From Candidatus Odoribacter faecigallinarum (GTDB lineage: Bacteria > Bacteroidota > Bacteroidia > Bacteroidales > Marinifilaceae), in NCBI GenBank assembly GCA_019114285.1, contig DXFT01000122.1, positions 1 through 35,995 of the forward strand: 35,995 bases of DNA, given 5' to 3'. A model generated the notes under the pieces. That model ran no database searches. It was not told the DNA's origin and saw only the letters and a list, made by a program, of their open reading frames with translations. Made by a program: the position numbers and the translations under genes. Below are positions 1 through 8,971 of the stretch, piece after piece. Each line of letters starts with the position of its first letter. Position 1 is the first letter of the stretch.

Positions 1-606
1 TCCAAGAGTTCGGAGAAAGCGGATACGACGTTTTATATGCAGAACGGCGATAAGTATTTCAGGTCGAAAATCGACAAGAATACGTCGAAGACGCTGAAGC
101 AGCAGATGCAACGGCTTGCTTTCGGGGAGAAGGGGAGGATTGCGAAGGCGTTGCAGCGGGTGCTTGCAGTGAGTATTCCGAAGCCGGGGAAGGGGCTGTC
201 GCCCTCGAACGTGTTCATGCGTATCAATGATGGGTTGGTGACGGTGAATGAGGATTTGGAGGTGACGGTGAATTACCCGGAGTTGCAGTTGGGGAACCGT
301 GATGACCGGGATACGCCGGAGGGTATGACGGTGACGGCGAACAGCGAGGAGCATTCCTTGACGTTTGCGCATGGAGCGGAGGAGTTCGGCGCGTATGCGG
401 AGGCGACGGACAAGTTGTATGCCGCGTTGTATAATCCGGTGCTGCAGCGGTCGGAGCTGTATGAGTTGTGCACGCGTGCGGAGACGGAGCCGGTGACGGT
501 GACTGTGCCGAGCCGGTGGGAGATGGGTGACGTGCATGTGTATGTGTTCGCGGTGTCGGAGGACGGGCGGAGCAGTTCGTATAGCGAATACTTGACTGTT
601 AGCTGA
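1..606 (+). CDS. DUF6266-like hypothetical protein, 5' end truncated by window edge
   Basis: Frame is open from base 1 (SKSSEKADTTFYMQNGDKYFRSK...) to TGA at 604-606, so the true start is probably outside the window; overall resemblance to Bacteroidetes DUF6266 proteins. Confidence 0.6.
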   Translation, partial: SKSSEKADTTFYMQNGDKYFRSKIDKNTSKTLKQQMQRLAFGEKGRIAKALQRVLAVSIPKPGKGLSPSNVFMRINDGLVTVNEDLEVTVNYPELQLGNRDDRDTPEGMTVTANSEEHSLTFAHGAEEFGAYAEATDKLYAALYNPVLQRSELYELCTRAETEPVTVTVPSRWEMGDVHVYVFAVSEDGRSSSYSEYLTVS

Positions 607-636
607 CCTTTGTTGCAGATTTTTTAAGTTTTACGT

Positions 637-667
637 GGCGGGAGGGGCGACCTTCCCGCCTTTTTTT
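637..667 (+). terminator. Rho-independent terminator after the first CDS
   Basis: GGCGGGA (637-643) / TCCCGCC (654-660) stem followed directly by a T7 tract. Confidence 0.85.
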
Positions 668-810
668 GTTGCGGGCAGGGGGAGGCGGGTTATAGATTTG
701 AATAAAACTGAAATTAATAGTTATAATTATTTAGAATAATAGCGCTTTTTGATTTTAATGTATAACTTTGGGGGCTTAGAAAATGTAGTTTTAATCGTAT
801 AATAATGTAC

Positions 811-2970
811 ATGAAGAAGATTGTTATTATTGCAGTTGCGTTGCTTTCGTGGTCATTGGCGAAAGCAGACGAGGGTATGTGGCTGTTGTCGAAGATCAAA
901 CAGCTGAACATTGAGAAAATGCAGCAGATGGGTTTCAAGCTCACTGCTGAGGATATTTATGACGTGAATAAGCCGGGCATCAAGGATGCGATTGTCGGTT
1001 TGGGGAATGAAGGGCGCCCTTTCCAACATTTCTGTTCCGGTGAAATCATTTCGCCGAACGGCCTGTTGCTGACTAACCACCATTGCGGTTTCAGCGCCAT
1101 CCAAGCCCATTCTTCCGTTGAGCATGATTATTTGCGTGACGGTTTTTGGGCATACGAGATGAAAGATGAGTTGGCTAACCCGGGGACGACGGCTTCCATC
1201 CTGGAGCGCATGGAGGACGTGACGGAACGGGTGAATGCGAAGTTGAACGACAATATGAGCGAGCAGGAACGTGCCGAAGCCATCCAGCAGGTGTCTGAGG
1301 AAATCGTTGCCGAAGCCGTGAAGGGAACGCATTTGAGCGGTCAGGTTCAGGCTATGTTTGAAGGCAACCAGTTTTTCCTGTTCCTTTATACTATTTATAA
1401 GGATGTACGCTTAGTGGGCGCTCCTCCCCAGAGCATGGGCAAGTTCGGAGGGGATACGGACAACTGGATGTGGCCCCGCCACACGGCCGACTTTTCCATG
1501 TTCCGTATTTATACGGCGCCTGACGGCAGCCCTGCCGAGTATTCCGAGGATAATGTGCCTTTGAAGCCGAAGCATTATTTGCCTGTTTCCGCGAAGGGCG
1601 TGCAGGATGGCGATTTTGCCATGATTATGGGTTTCCCCGGAACGACGGAGCGTTATATTACCAGTTTCGGCCTGGAGAATACGATGGATGTGACGAATAC
1701 GATTCGTTATGAGGTGCGCACGGAGAAATTGGCTGTGATGCGCGAGGGCATGGAGAAAGACCAGAAGACCCGCATCCAATATGCTTCGAAGTATGCCAGC
1801 TGTGCCAATTACTGGAAGTATTCCAACGAGCAGAACAAGGCTTTGAAGAATCTGAACACGATGGGGAACAAGCAAGCCATCGAGCGTGAGTTTACGGCTT
1901 GGGTGAATGCCGATGCTTCGCGGGGGATTTATAAGAATGTGCTGGCTGACATCCAGAAAGGGTATGCCGATTTGAAGGACCTTTCGATTGCCAAGACCTA
2001 CGCTGAGGAGGCATTGGCAGGACCGGAAGCCCATTTGTTCGCTTACCGCACGGGACGCGCTTTCGAGAAGCTTTGTGATGACGCCACGAGCGCGGCTGAC
2101 AAGGAAAAGCTGAAAGAGGCATTGAAGTTGAGCGCCCAGGCTTTTTACAAGGATTTCAATACGGATGTGGATGCCAACCTGTTTGCCACTTTGTTCAAAA
2201 TCTATGAGGAGAAAGTGGGCGCAGAATGGCAGCCGGAGATTATCCAGGTTATCAACAAGAAATATAAAGGCGATTACAATAAGTTTGCTGCCGACCTGAA
2301 AGCCAAGTCCGTGTTTATGAGCGAGGCTGCTTTTGACGCATTTTTGGAGAAGCCGGACATGAAAAAGTTGGAAAAGGACCTTGCTTACCAGGCAGGTAAG
2401 TCTTTCTTTGATACTTATATGAAGATTTCTGCGTCCGGAGCTCCGATTAATGAGAAAATCAACCGTGGCAACCGTCTTTTCGTGCGGGGTTTGATGTTGA
2501 TGAATCCCGAGAAGGCATGGGCCCCGGATGCCAATTCCACCATCCGTATGACCTACGGCAAAGTGGGAAGTTACAAACCGCGTGACGCCGTGTTCTATGA
2601 TTATTACACTACCCTGAAGGGCGTGATGGAGAAAGAAGGTCCTGCCGGAGGCGAGTTTGAAGTGCCGGCACGGTTGAAGGAACTTTACGCTGCCAAGGAT
2701 TTTGCGCCGTATGGAGCTGATTTCCTGAGCGTGAATTTCATTACTGACAATGACATCACGGGCGGTAACAGCGGTTCTCCGGTCATCAATGGCGAAGGTC
2801 ACCTGATAGGCACGGCATTTGACGGCAATTCCGAGGCGATGTCCGGAGACATTGACTTTGAGGAGAACCTGCAACGGTGCATCAATCTTGACACGCGCTA
2901 TATGTTGTGGATTGTGGACAAGTATGCAGGGGCAAAGAATTTGATAAATGAAATGACTATCATAAAATAA
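811..2970 (+). CDS. S46 family dipeptidyl-peptidase (DPP7/DPP11 family)
   Basis: Signal peptide, N-terminal DEGMW, LLTNHHCGF catalytic His region, DNWMWPRHTADFS Asp region, TGGNSGSPV catalytic Ser motif; alternative ATG at 805. Confidence 0.95.
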   Translation: MKKIVIIAVALLSWSLAKADEGMWLLSKIKQLNIEKMQQMGFKLTAEDIYDVNKPGIKDAIVGLGNEGRPFQHFCSGEIISPNGLLLTNHHCGFSAIQAHSSVEHDYLRDGFWAYEMKDELANPGTTASILERMEDVTERVNAKLNDNMSEQERAEAIQQVSEEIVAEAVKGTHLSGQVQAMFEGNQFFLFLYTIYKDVRLVGAPPQSMGKFGGDTDNWMWPRHTADFSMFRIYTAPDGSPAEYSEDNVPLKPKHYLPVSAKGVQDGDFAMIMGFPGTTERYITSFGLENTMDVTNTIRYEVRTEKLAVMREGMEKDQKTRIQYASKYASCANYWKYSNEQNKALKNLNTMGNKQAIEREFTAWVNADASRGIYKNVLADIQKGYADLKDLSIAKTYAEEALAGPEAHLFAYRTGRAFEKLCDDATSAADKEKLKEALKLSAQAFYKDFNTDVDANLFATLFKIYEEKVGAEWQPEIIQVINKKYKGDYNKFAADLKAKSVFMSEAAFDAFLEKPDMKKLEKDLAYQAGKSFFDTYMKISASGAPINEKINRGNRLFVRGLMLMNPEKAWAPDANSTIRMTYGKVGSYKPRDAVFYDYYTTLKGVMEKEGPAGGEFEVPARLKELYAAKDFAPYGADFLSVNFITDNDITGGNSGSPVINGEGHLIGTAFDGNSEAMSGDIDFEENLQRCINLDTRYMLWIVDKYAGAKNLINEMTIIK

Positions 2971-2978
2971 TTCTTATT

Positions 2979-4004
2979 ATGAAAAACATTGATTGGAGTA
3001 AGTTGTCTTTTGGTTATTCCAAGACAGATTACAATGTACGTTGCCACTATAAAGATGGCAAATGGGGTGAGCTCCAGGTGAGCGACTCCGAGATGTTGGA
3101 AATGCACATGGCTTCCACCTGCTTGCATTACGGGCAGGAGGCTTTTGAAGGCATGAAGGCTTTCCGCGGGAAGGACGGCAAAATCCGCCTGTTCCGTTGT
3201 GAGGAGAACGCAAAGCGCATGATTAGCTCTGCCGAGTATGTGATGATGCAGGCTCCTTCCGTGGAATTGTTTACCGAGGCTGTTATCAAAGCCATTGAGT
3301 TGAACAAAGAGTATGTGCCGCCATACGAATCCGGCGCCAGCCTTTACATCCGTCCGCTGTTGATTGGCGTAGGCGCGCAGATGGGCGTTGCTCCTGCGAA
3401 GGAGTACTTGTTTGTGGTATTCGTGGCACCGGTAGGTCCTTATTTCAAAGAGGGCTTCAAGCCGACCAAGGTGATGCTGGAGCACACTTACGACCGTGCC
3501 GCTCCCAACGGGACCGGGCATATCAAAGTGGGCGGCAACTATGCTGCCGGCATGCGTTCCGGCGAGGTTGCCCACCAGAAAGGGTATTCCACGGCGATTT
3601 TTCTGGATTCCAAGGAGAAGAAGTATATTGACGAATGCGGTCCTGCCAACTTCTTTGGCATCAAGGATGGCGCTTATATCACGCCGTTCTCCCATTCTAT
3701 CCTGCCTTCCATCACGAATGCCAGCCTGATGGTATTGGCAGAGGACATGGGCTTGCGTGTGGAACGCCGCCATATCCCGGTAGAGGAATTGGAGACCTTC
3801 CAGGAAGCCGGCGCTTGCGGTACGGCTGCCGTTATCAGCCCGATTTCCGAGATTGACGACCCGGCTACCGGATTGACCGTGAAATTCGGCGACCCGCATG
3901 TTGCCGGAGAGTGGTGCACGAAGCTCTACAACCGTCTCCGTGCCATCCAGTACGGCGATGAACCCGACAAGTTCGGTTGGGTACGGGTATTGGATTTCCA
4001 ATAA
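2979..4004 (+). CDS. ilvE: Branched-chain amino acid aminotransferase
   Basis: Class IV PLP aminotransferase pattern: YGQEAFEGMKAFRGKDGKIRLFR, SGASLYIRPLLIG, VGGNYAAGM, ECGPANFFGIKDG. Confidence 0.95.
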   Translation: MKNIDWSKLSFGYSKTDYNVRCHYKDGKWGELQVSDSEMLEMHMASTCLHYGQEAFEGMKAFRGKDGKIRLFRCEENAKRMISSAEYVMMQAPSVELFTEAVIKAIELNKEYVPPYESGASLYIRPLLIGVGAQMGVAPAKEYLFVVFVAPVGPYFKEGFKPTKVMLEHTYDRAAPNGTGHIKVGGNYAAGMRSGEVAHQKGYSTAIFLDSKEKKYIDECGPANFFGIKDGAYITPFSHSILPSITNASLMVLAEDMGLRVERRHIPVEELETFQEAGACGTAAVISPISEIDDPATGLTVKFGDPHVAGEWCTKLYNRLRAIQYGDEPDKFGWVRVLDFQ

Positions 4005-4029
4005 GCCGCATTAGCGGGTAAGTGATACG

Positions 4030-4063
4030 GGGGTACCGGTTTTCCGGTGCCCCTTATTTTTTT
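4030..4063 (+). terminator. Rho-independent terminator after ilvE
   Basis: GGGGTACCGG-tttt-CCGGTGCCCC stem (one G-U) followed by TTATTTTTTT. Confidence 0.85.
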
Positions 4064-4096
4064 GAGAAAAATTTTTCTCTTTTTGTTTGTGTGTAT

Positions 4097-4130
4097 TACG
4101 AATATTTCGTAGATTTGCGATGTATTCGTA
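4097..4130. promoter_or_regulatory. Tandem operator-like dyads upstream of blaI
   Basis: TACGAA-TAT-TTCGTA (4097-4111) and a weaker TGCGAT-GTA-TTCGTA (4116-4130), centres 19 bp apart; outer arms ATTACGAATA (4095-4104) and TATTCGTAAT (4123-4132) form a perfect 10-bp inverted repeat. Confidence 0.65.
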
Positions 4131-4141
4131 ATCAAAAGAGA

Positions 4142-4504
4142 ATGACTATGGAAAAATTGACTTTTCAAGAGGAAGAAGTGATGCTGATTGTGTGGCGGCT
4201 GGGTGAGGGCGTCATCAAGGATTTCATTCAGGAGATGGACGAGCCGCGCCCGCCTTATACGACAGTAGCGTCGATTGTGAAGAACCTGGAGCGGAAGGGG
4301 TTTGTCACGGCACGTCGTTATGGGAATACTTACGTCTATACCCCTGCCGTGGATGAAAATGACTACAAGACCCGTTTCCTGTCCGGGGTGGTGCGCAACT
4401 ATTTTGCGGATTCCTACAAGGAGATGGTCACGTTCTTTGCCGAGAAGCAGAAGATTTCGGCAGAGGAGTTGAAAGAGATTGTCCGTTTAATTGAAAAAGG
4501 CTAA
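4142..4504 (+). CDS. BlaI/MecI-family transcriptional repressor
   Basis: LTFQEEEVMLIVWRLGEGVIKDFIQEM...PPYTTVASIVKNLERKGFV winged-helix pattern; the ORF extends to 4022 but the start after the operator region is more plausible; followed 3 nt later by an M56 gene. Confidence 0.92.
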   Translation: MTMEKLTFQEEEVMLIVWRLGEGVIKDFIQEMDEPRPPYTTVASIVKNLERKGFVTARRYGNTYVYTPAVDENDYKTRFLSGVVRNYFADSYKEMVTFFAEKQKISAEELKEIVRLIEKG

Positions 4505-4507
4505 GTT

Positions 4508-6394
4508 ATGGAGACGTTTTATATGTATGTCTTGCAGGTCAATGTGGGGCTGTTGGTTTTTTACCTGCTTTACCGCGGTTTGCTGGCGCGGGACACTTTT
4601 TTGGGAATGCGCCGCTTGTATTGGTGGGCGGCGTGGGTGCTGGCTTTCCTTTACCCGTTGGTGGAGCTGGGGGTGTGGGGCAGGACGGAGACGCCCTTGC
4701 AGGTGGTGATGGCGGACTATGCGGAGGCGATGACGGTGGTGGTGTCTGCCGTTGCCCCGGAGGAAACGGCAGCCTGGTCCTGGCAGGACGGGGTGGCGCT
4801 GCTTTGGGCAGCGGGGGCTTCCGCCTTGTTGCTGCGCATGCTGGTGCAATTGGCGGTGGTCTGCCGTTTGGCAAGGCGGGGGAGGAAAGTGGAGTGGCAC
4901 GGGGTGCGCGTCCTTGCCGTGGAGGGGGATAACGTGCCGTTCTCCTTTTTCCGTTGGATATTCGTGCAGCCCGGCAATCACAGCGAAGGGGAGTTGGAGG
5001 AAATCTTGGCGCACGAGCAAGCCCACGTGTGCCAGTGGCATTCGTTAGATGTGGTGGTCAGCGAGTTGCTGTGCTGCCTGTCCTGGTTCAACCCTGCTGT
5101 GTGGCTTGCCAAGCGTTGCGTGCGCCAGAACTTGGAGTTCCTTGCCGACCGTGCCGTGGTGCATTCCGGCTTCGACCGCAAGAACTATCAATACCATTTG
5201 CTCCGCCTCTCCTACGGGGTGAATATTGGTCAGATTGTCAATAATTTTAATGTATCACCTTTAAAGAAACGGATTATGATGATGAACAAAAAGAAATCAA
5301 GACATGCCGGGGCGCTCAAATACGCTTTGTTGCTCCCGGTGGCAGGTTTGCTGGTGCTTTCCGCGAATGCGGAAGCCGTGGCGGAAACGGCAGAGAACGT
5401 GGTCGCCCATTGGACGGCGGACGAGGGTCCGGTCCGGATGACGGGCGTCGTGGTGGACGAGAACGGGAAGCCCCTCCCCGGGGTGACTGTCGTCATCAAA
5501 GGCTCGATGTTGGGGGTGGCGACCGATGCGGAAGGACGTTTTGAAATCGTCAGCCCGGAGGACAAGACTCTTGTATTCACTTACGTGGGGCGTAAGACCC
5601 AAGAGGTGGCTTTCGATGGCGGGACAACCGACATTAAAGTCGTGATGCCTGTGGAGGATGTGGAGTTGAACCCCTTGGTTGCTGCTGATGTGGAAAGCAT
5701 ACTTAATCAAGCTGCCGATAGTACAAAAGATGAAGTCGTTAGCGTTTGGCAAGACGAATTTTTTAAGGTGGTGGAGGATATGCCTCAATTTACCGATGGT
5801 AATATTTTTGATTATCTTGCCCAACATGTGCGTTATCCTGAGGAGGCAGAGAAAAACGGTATAGGGGGCATGGTTTATGTGCAATTTGTGATTGATACGA
5901 CAGGTAAGGTAGTGGAACCAAAAGTAATAAAAAGCGTAAGCCCGGAACTGGATGCGGAAGCCTTGCGGGTGGTGAGTGAAATGCCAGCTTGGAAGCCTGG
6001 CATGCAGCGCGGCAAGCCCGTGCGGGTGAGTTTTACGCTCCCTGTTATTTTCAAACTGCCAACACCGGAGGGCGCCGCCCCCGATGATAAGGTGCAGGTA
6101 AGTACGATGGTGGCGGATTCCATCTGTATTATGGGAAATTCTGTTACGGGGTCTGGAAATCCGAAAGGACAGGCGTATGAATGCATGTTAAGCGAACTCC
6201 GTTCTAAAATCAAGGAGACGCCTTTGATTTTCGTAGGTACTCAACAGCAGGAGGCGGGTTTTGACCTTGCCTCTTTGGACCCGCAAATGGTAGAGCACGT
6301 AATGCTCTGTTGGGGTACAAGGGTCACCTATATGGATGGACAGAAATTGGATAACCAGACCGTGGTGATGGTGAAGATGAAAGAGGGGAGATAA
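4508..6394 (+). CDS. M56 (BlaR1-like) membrane metallopeptidase fused to carboxypeptidase-regulatory-like and TonB C-terminal domains
   Basis: N-terminal TM segments, HEQAH zinc motif in EEILAHEQAHVCQWHSLD, LEFLADRAVV; TM segment ALLLPVAGLLVLSANA; GVVVDENGKPLPGVTVVIKGSMLGVATDAEGRFEI domain; GGMVYVQFVIDTTGKVVEPKV...MPAWKPGMQRGKPVRVSFTLPVIF TonB_C. Confidence 0.92.
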   Translation: METFYMYVLQVNVGLLVFYLLYRGLLARDTFLGMRRLYWWAAWVLAFLYPLVELGVWGRTETPLQVVMADYAEAMTVVVSAVAPEETAAWSWQDGVALLWAAGASALLLRMLVQLAVVCRLARRGRKVEWHGVRVLAVEGDNVPFSFFRWIFVQPGNHSEGELEEILAHEQAHVCQWHSLDVVVSELLCCLSWFNPAVWLAKRCVRQNLEFLADRAVVHSGFDRKNYQYHLLRLSYGVNIGQIVNNFNVSPLKKRIMMMNKKKSRHAGALKYALLLPVAGLLVLSANAEAVAETAENVVAHWTADEGPVRMTGVVVDENGKPLPGVTVVIKGSMLGVATDAEGRFEIVSPEDKTLVFTYVGRKTQEVAFDGGTTDIKVVMPVEDVELNPLVAADVESILNQAADSTKDEVVSVWQDEFFKVVEDMPQFTDGNIFDYLAQHVRYPEEAEKNGIGGMVYVQFVIDTTGKVVEPKVIKSVSPELDAEALRVVSEMPAWKPGMQRGKPVRVSFTLPVIFKLPTPEGAAPDDKVQVSTMVADSICIMGNSVTGSGNPKGQAYECMLSELRSKIKETPLIFVGTQQQEAGFDLASLDPQMVEHVMLCWGTRVTYMDGQKLDNQTVVMVKMKEGR

Positions 6395-6471
6395 TGTCCC
6401 GTGTTTTTGGGGAAAAGTTGCCGGGAGGGAGGAGAGGATGCCAAGCCATTCCGGCTGTGCTGCCTGTCTGT

Positions 6472-6626
6472 TCAGGGAACACTTCAGTAGCCCTGCCCAA
6501 ACATCCTCGTTCCTCCCCCAATGCCAATGAGAGGAAGAAGGGGGATAAATCGGAGTTGAAACGGCTTTGATACGGGAACAGAACGGGAAGAGACCGGGAA
6601 AACGATTAAAGATGAGCGATTAACGA
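6472..6626 (+). repeat. Intergenic repeat element, copy A
   Basis: Gapless hand alignment to the reverse complement of 35594-35748, roughly 80% identity; includes GATACGGGAACAGAACGGGAA and CACTTCAG...GCCCAAACA. Confidence 0.85.
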
Positions 6627-6696
6627 TTAATGATAGAAATTTATAATTTCTGGATTTCTGCTTCTAACGATGAACGGGTGTTGGGTTTTCGGGTAT

Positions 6697-6730
6697 AACA
6701 GGAGGGCGTCCGGTGGGGCGCCCTCCTGTT
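6697..6730. terminator. Hairpin between convergent genes, probable terminator
   Basis: Perfect 12-bp arms AACAGGAGGGCG (6697-6708) / CGCCCTCCTGTT (6719-6730), 10-nt loop, located between a + and a - gene; only a weak T tract. Confidence 0.55.
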
Positions 6731-6777
6731 GATTTGAGTAGAATCTATAAAGTATTAAAGAAAAATGAAGCCTTTGT

Positions 6778-7986
6778 TTATTTGGTGTTGATGATGACCT
6801 GTGCCTCGGGATAGTAGCCTACTTCCTTCTCTATCTGGGTGATGGGACGGATTTGCAGGATGGATGCAGGGTCTATGCTGAAGCCGGAGGACAGCCTGCC
6901 GTCGATGACGAGAAGCGGGGAGTCTGCCTTGTCCAGGTTGTATTGGTATTCCTGGTTGTCGTATTGGAAGGTCAGGATGCCGTCCTTGAAGCTCCGGAAG
7001 GTGCCCAGCGGGGTTTCGGAAGTGACGAAGAGGTAGGATTTCCTGATGTCTTCGCGGGAAGGGATGAGGTTGACGTTCCGGATTTTCTCGGGCATCTGCA
7101 CGTTGTCTTTCGGGGCTTGGTTGCCGTCGATGATGTAGGTGATGTCGGAGTTTTTGGAGTCTATTTTCAGTTTGGTCTTGCCGTTTTCTTCGGTGATTTG
7201 GACTGAATTGCTGACCACATTCCCGTTGCCGTCGAGTGAACGGAAGGTTTCCTCGCTGATTTGTGAGGAGGAGAATCCGCCCGGCATGCCCCATTGTGCG
7301 GGGAAGCCGCCGAGCATCTGGCTGAAGGTGGAGTCGAGGTTCATGGAGCCTGCCAGGTTGTTGAAGCGTTCGCGCATGTCGGCGAAGAAGTCGTCATCCA
7401 TGCCGTCGAAGAAGCCGCCCAGGAGGTTCTGGAGGGATTGCCCCATGGCTTGTGATTCGAGGTATTCTTCGTTGCCGTTGGAGAGCAGCGCGAGGGAGTA
7501 GAGCCCATCGATGTTGAGGATGCGGGAGAGTGACGCTATTTTGTCCAGCTCGATGTCGCCGCGCAATTCGATGATGTCCACTTGTGCAGGATTCTGGTTC
7601 CAGACCACCAGGTCGGAGATTTTGCCGTCCTGGCTTGCCGTGTAGATGAGTTGTTTGTTGCCGGCATTCTGGTGGCTTTTGACCAGGCGGTATTTGCCGT
7701 CGTTTGACAGGAGCCCGCGGAATTGGGAGGTGATTTTCTCGCCCAGCTCCGGCTTGCAGGCGTTGAGGTCGATGTTGAGGATGTTTACTTCATCCAGTTT
7801 CTGGAGCATGGCAGCCGCATCGGGGGTGAGGTTGTTGTTCTGGTATAGCCCGTAGAGGCTGCGGTCGAGCTGTGTGACGGTCACTCCGTCTTTTTCATGG
7901 TATTTTGCCATTTGTTTCCCTAATTGGGCTGCTGCCCCGAAGTGGAGCAGGATTGCCATGCAGGTGAGTGTAATCAGTTTTTTCAT
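6778..7986 (-). CDS. DUF4252-like exported protein with a C-terminal TonB-plug-like tail
   Basis: Signal peptide MKKLITLTCMAILLHFGAAAQ; DUF4252-like N-terminal half; third gene of a sigma/anti-sigma operon, the usual context for DUF4252 proteins. Confidence 0.7.
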   Translation of the reverse strand: MKKLITLTCMAILLHFGAAAQLGKQMAKYHEKDGVTVTQLDRSLYGLYQNNNLTPDAAAMLQKLDEVNILNIDLNACKPELGEKITSQFRGLLSNDGKYRLVKSHQNAGNKQLIYTASQDGKISDLVVWNQNPAQVDIIELRGDIELDKIASLSRILNIDGLYSLALLSNGNEEYLESQAMGQSLQNLLGGFFDGMDDDFFADMRERFNNLAGSMNLDSTFSQMLGGFPAQWGMPGGFSSSQISEETFRSLDGNGNVVSNSVQITEENGKTKLKIDSKNSDITYIIDGNQAPKDNVQMPEKIRNVNLIPSREDIRKSYLFVTSETPLGTFRSFKDGILTFQYDNQEYQYNLDKADSPLLVIDGRLSSGFSIDPASILQIRPITQIEKEVGYYPEAQVIINTK

Positions 7987-8019
7987 GGTGTTGTGTTTTA
8001 TCTTGTTTTTGTATTTATT

Positions 8020-8454
8020 TTATTCAATGGCTATAATCAGCCGGTTGTCTTCGTACAGGACTTTTTGCGTGTCCGCCGGTTTTTCGTCCAGAACCTGCCC
8101 GATGATGCGCATGGCGTCTTCGAAGCGTTCGCGCTTCATGTTGTCGGTCAATGCCAGGGTGGTTTCGGAACGGTGTGGCAAGATGAGGCAGAGCCCGATG
8201 ACCAAGGCTATGCCTGCTGCAGCGCTTGCCCAGGAGAGGCAACGGCGGCGGATGCGCGCCCGGATGCTTTGCCGGATGTTGCGGCGGAGGGTTTCGGGCA
8301 TGGCGGATGCCGCGCCCCGGTAGGCGAGGACGGGTTCGCCCGGCAGTTCCCCCCGTCGGTAGGCTTCGCGGAGGGTGCGTTCTTCGTCGAGGGTGGTTTC
8401 CCCGTTGTAGTAGCGTGTGAGTAAGTCGTCCATTGTGTTCGTATCAGTTTTCAT
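8020..8454 (-). CDS. Small single-TM protein, probable anti-sigma factor
   Basis: MKTDTNTMDDLLTRYYNGETTLDEERTLREAYRRGELP N-terminus and one TM segment (WASAAAGIALVIGLCLIL); start overlaps the end of the sigma gene. Confidence 0.7.
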   Translation of the reverse strand: MKTDTNTMDDLLTRYYNGETTLDEERTLREAYRRGELPGEPVLAYRGAASAMPETLRRNIRQSIRARIRRRCLSWASAAAGIALVIGLCLILPHRSETTLALTDNMKRERFEDAMRIIGQVLDEKPADTQKVLYEDNRLIIAIE

Positions 8455-8971
8455 ATCTCCAAGTTTCAAAGTCGTTGTATTTATTCAGTTTGAGGGCTTC
8501 TTTCACTTTTGCCCTCCCGCGGGAGAGGAGGGTGCGGATGTTGTTCAGCCCCAGCCCGGTGATGCGGGCGATTTCGTCAAATTCCATTTCCTGCACTTCG
8601 CGCAGGAGGAGGACTTCGCGCTGGTTGTCGGGCAGGGTGTCGATTATCTTCCTGACGATGTCCGCCATGTCTTTGGCCTCTACCTGGCGTTGGAGGTCGT
8701 CGGCGAATCCCCCGTTGCGGATGACGGCTTCTTCGTCAAGAATCGGCCTTCGGCGTTTCAGGTGGTCGAGGCACAGGTTGCGCGTCATGCGGAGCGCCCA
8801 TGCTTTGGGGCTTTCCATGCTGTGCAACTGGTGGCGCGTTTCCCATAATTTTGCCATGACATCTTGCGTAATGTCGGCTGCATCGTCCGGGTTACCGAGC
8901 ATGTTGACCGCGTATGAATAGACATTTTCAGCCAGCGGCATAATCGTATGTTCAAATTCTTTTTCTGTCAT
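8444..8971 (-). CDS. RNA polymerase sigma-70 factor, ECF subfamily
   Basis: Region 2 DAADITQDVMAKLWETRHQL, SPKAWALRMTRNLCLDHLKRRR, region 4 LPDNQREVLLLREVQEMEFDEIARITGLGLNNIRTLLSRGRAKVKEAL. Confidence 0.95.
   Translation of the reverse strand: MTEKEFEHTIMPLAENVYSYAVNMLGNPDDAADITQDVMAKLWETRHQLHSMESPKAWALRMTRNLCLDHLKRRRPILDEEAVIRNGGFADDLQRQVEAKDMADIVRKIIDTLPDNQREVLLLREVQEMEFDEIARITGLGLNNIRTLLSRGRAKVKEALKLNKYNDFETWRYEN

Noticed and set aside
1411-2874. 487-aa ORF antisense to the S46 peptidase
   Set aside because: No recognisable domain; a shadow ORF produced by codon bias of the well-supported sense gene.
2898-4001. 367-aa ORF antisense to ilvE
   Set aside because: Complete overlap with a convincing class IV aminotransferase; no domain in the antisense frame.
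4487-5244. Several overlapping ORFs on both strands across the M56 N-terminus (Gly-, Pro- or Trp-rich)
   Set aside because: High-GC region leaves all frames open; low-complexity composition and no domains, whereas the M56 frame contains TM segments and the HEQAH motif.
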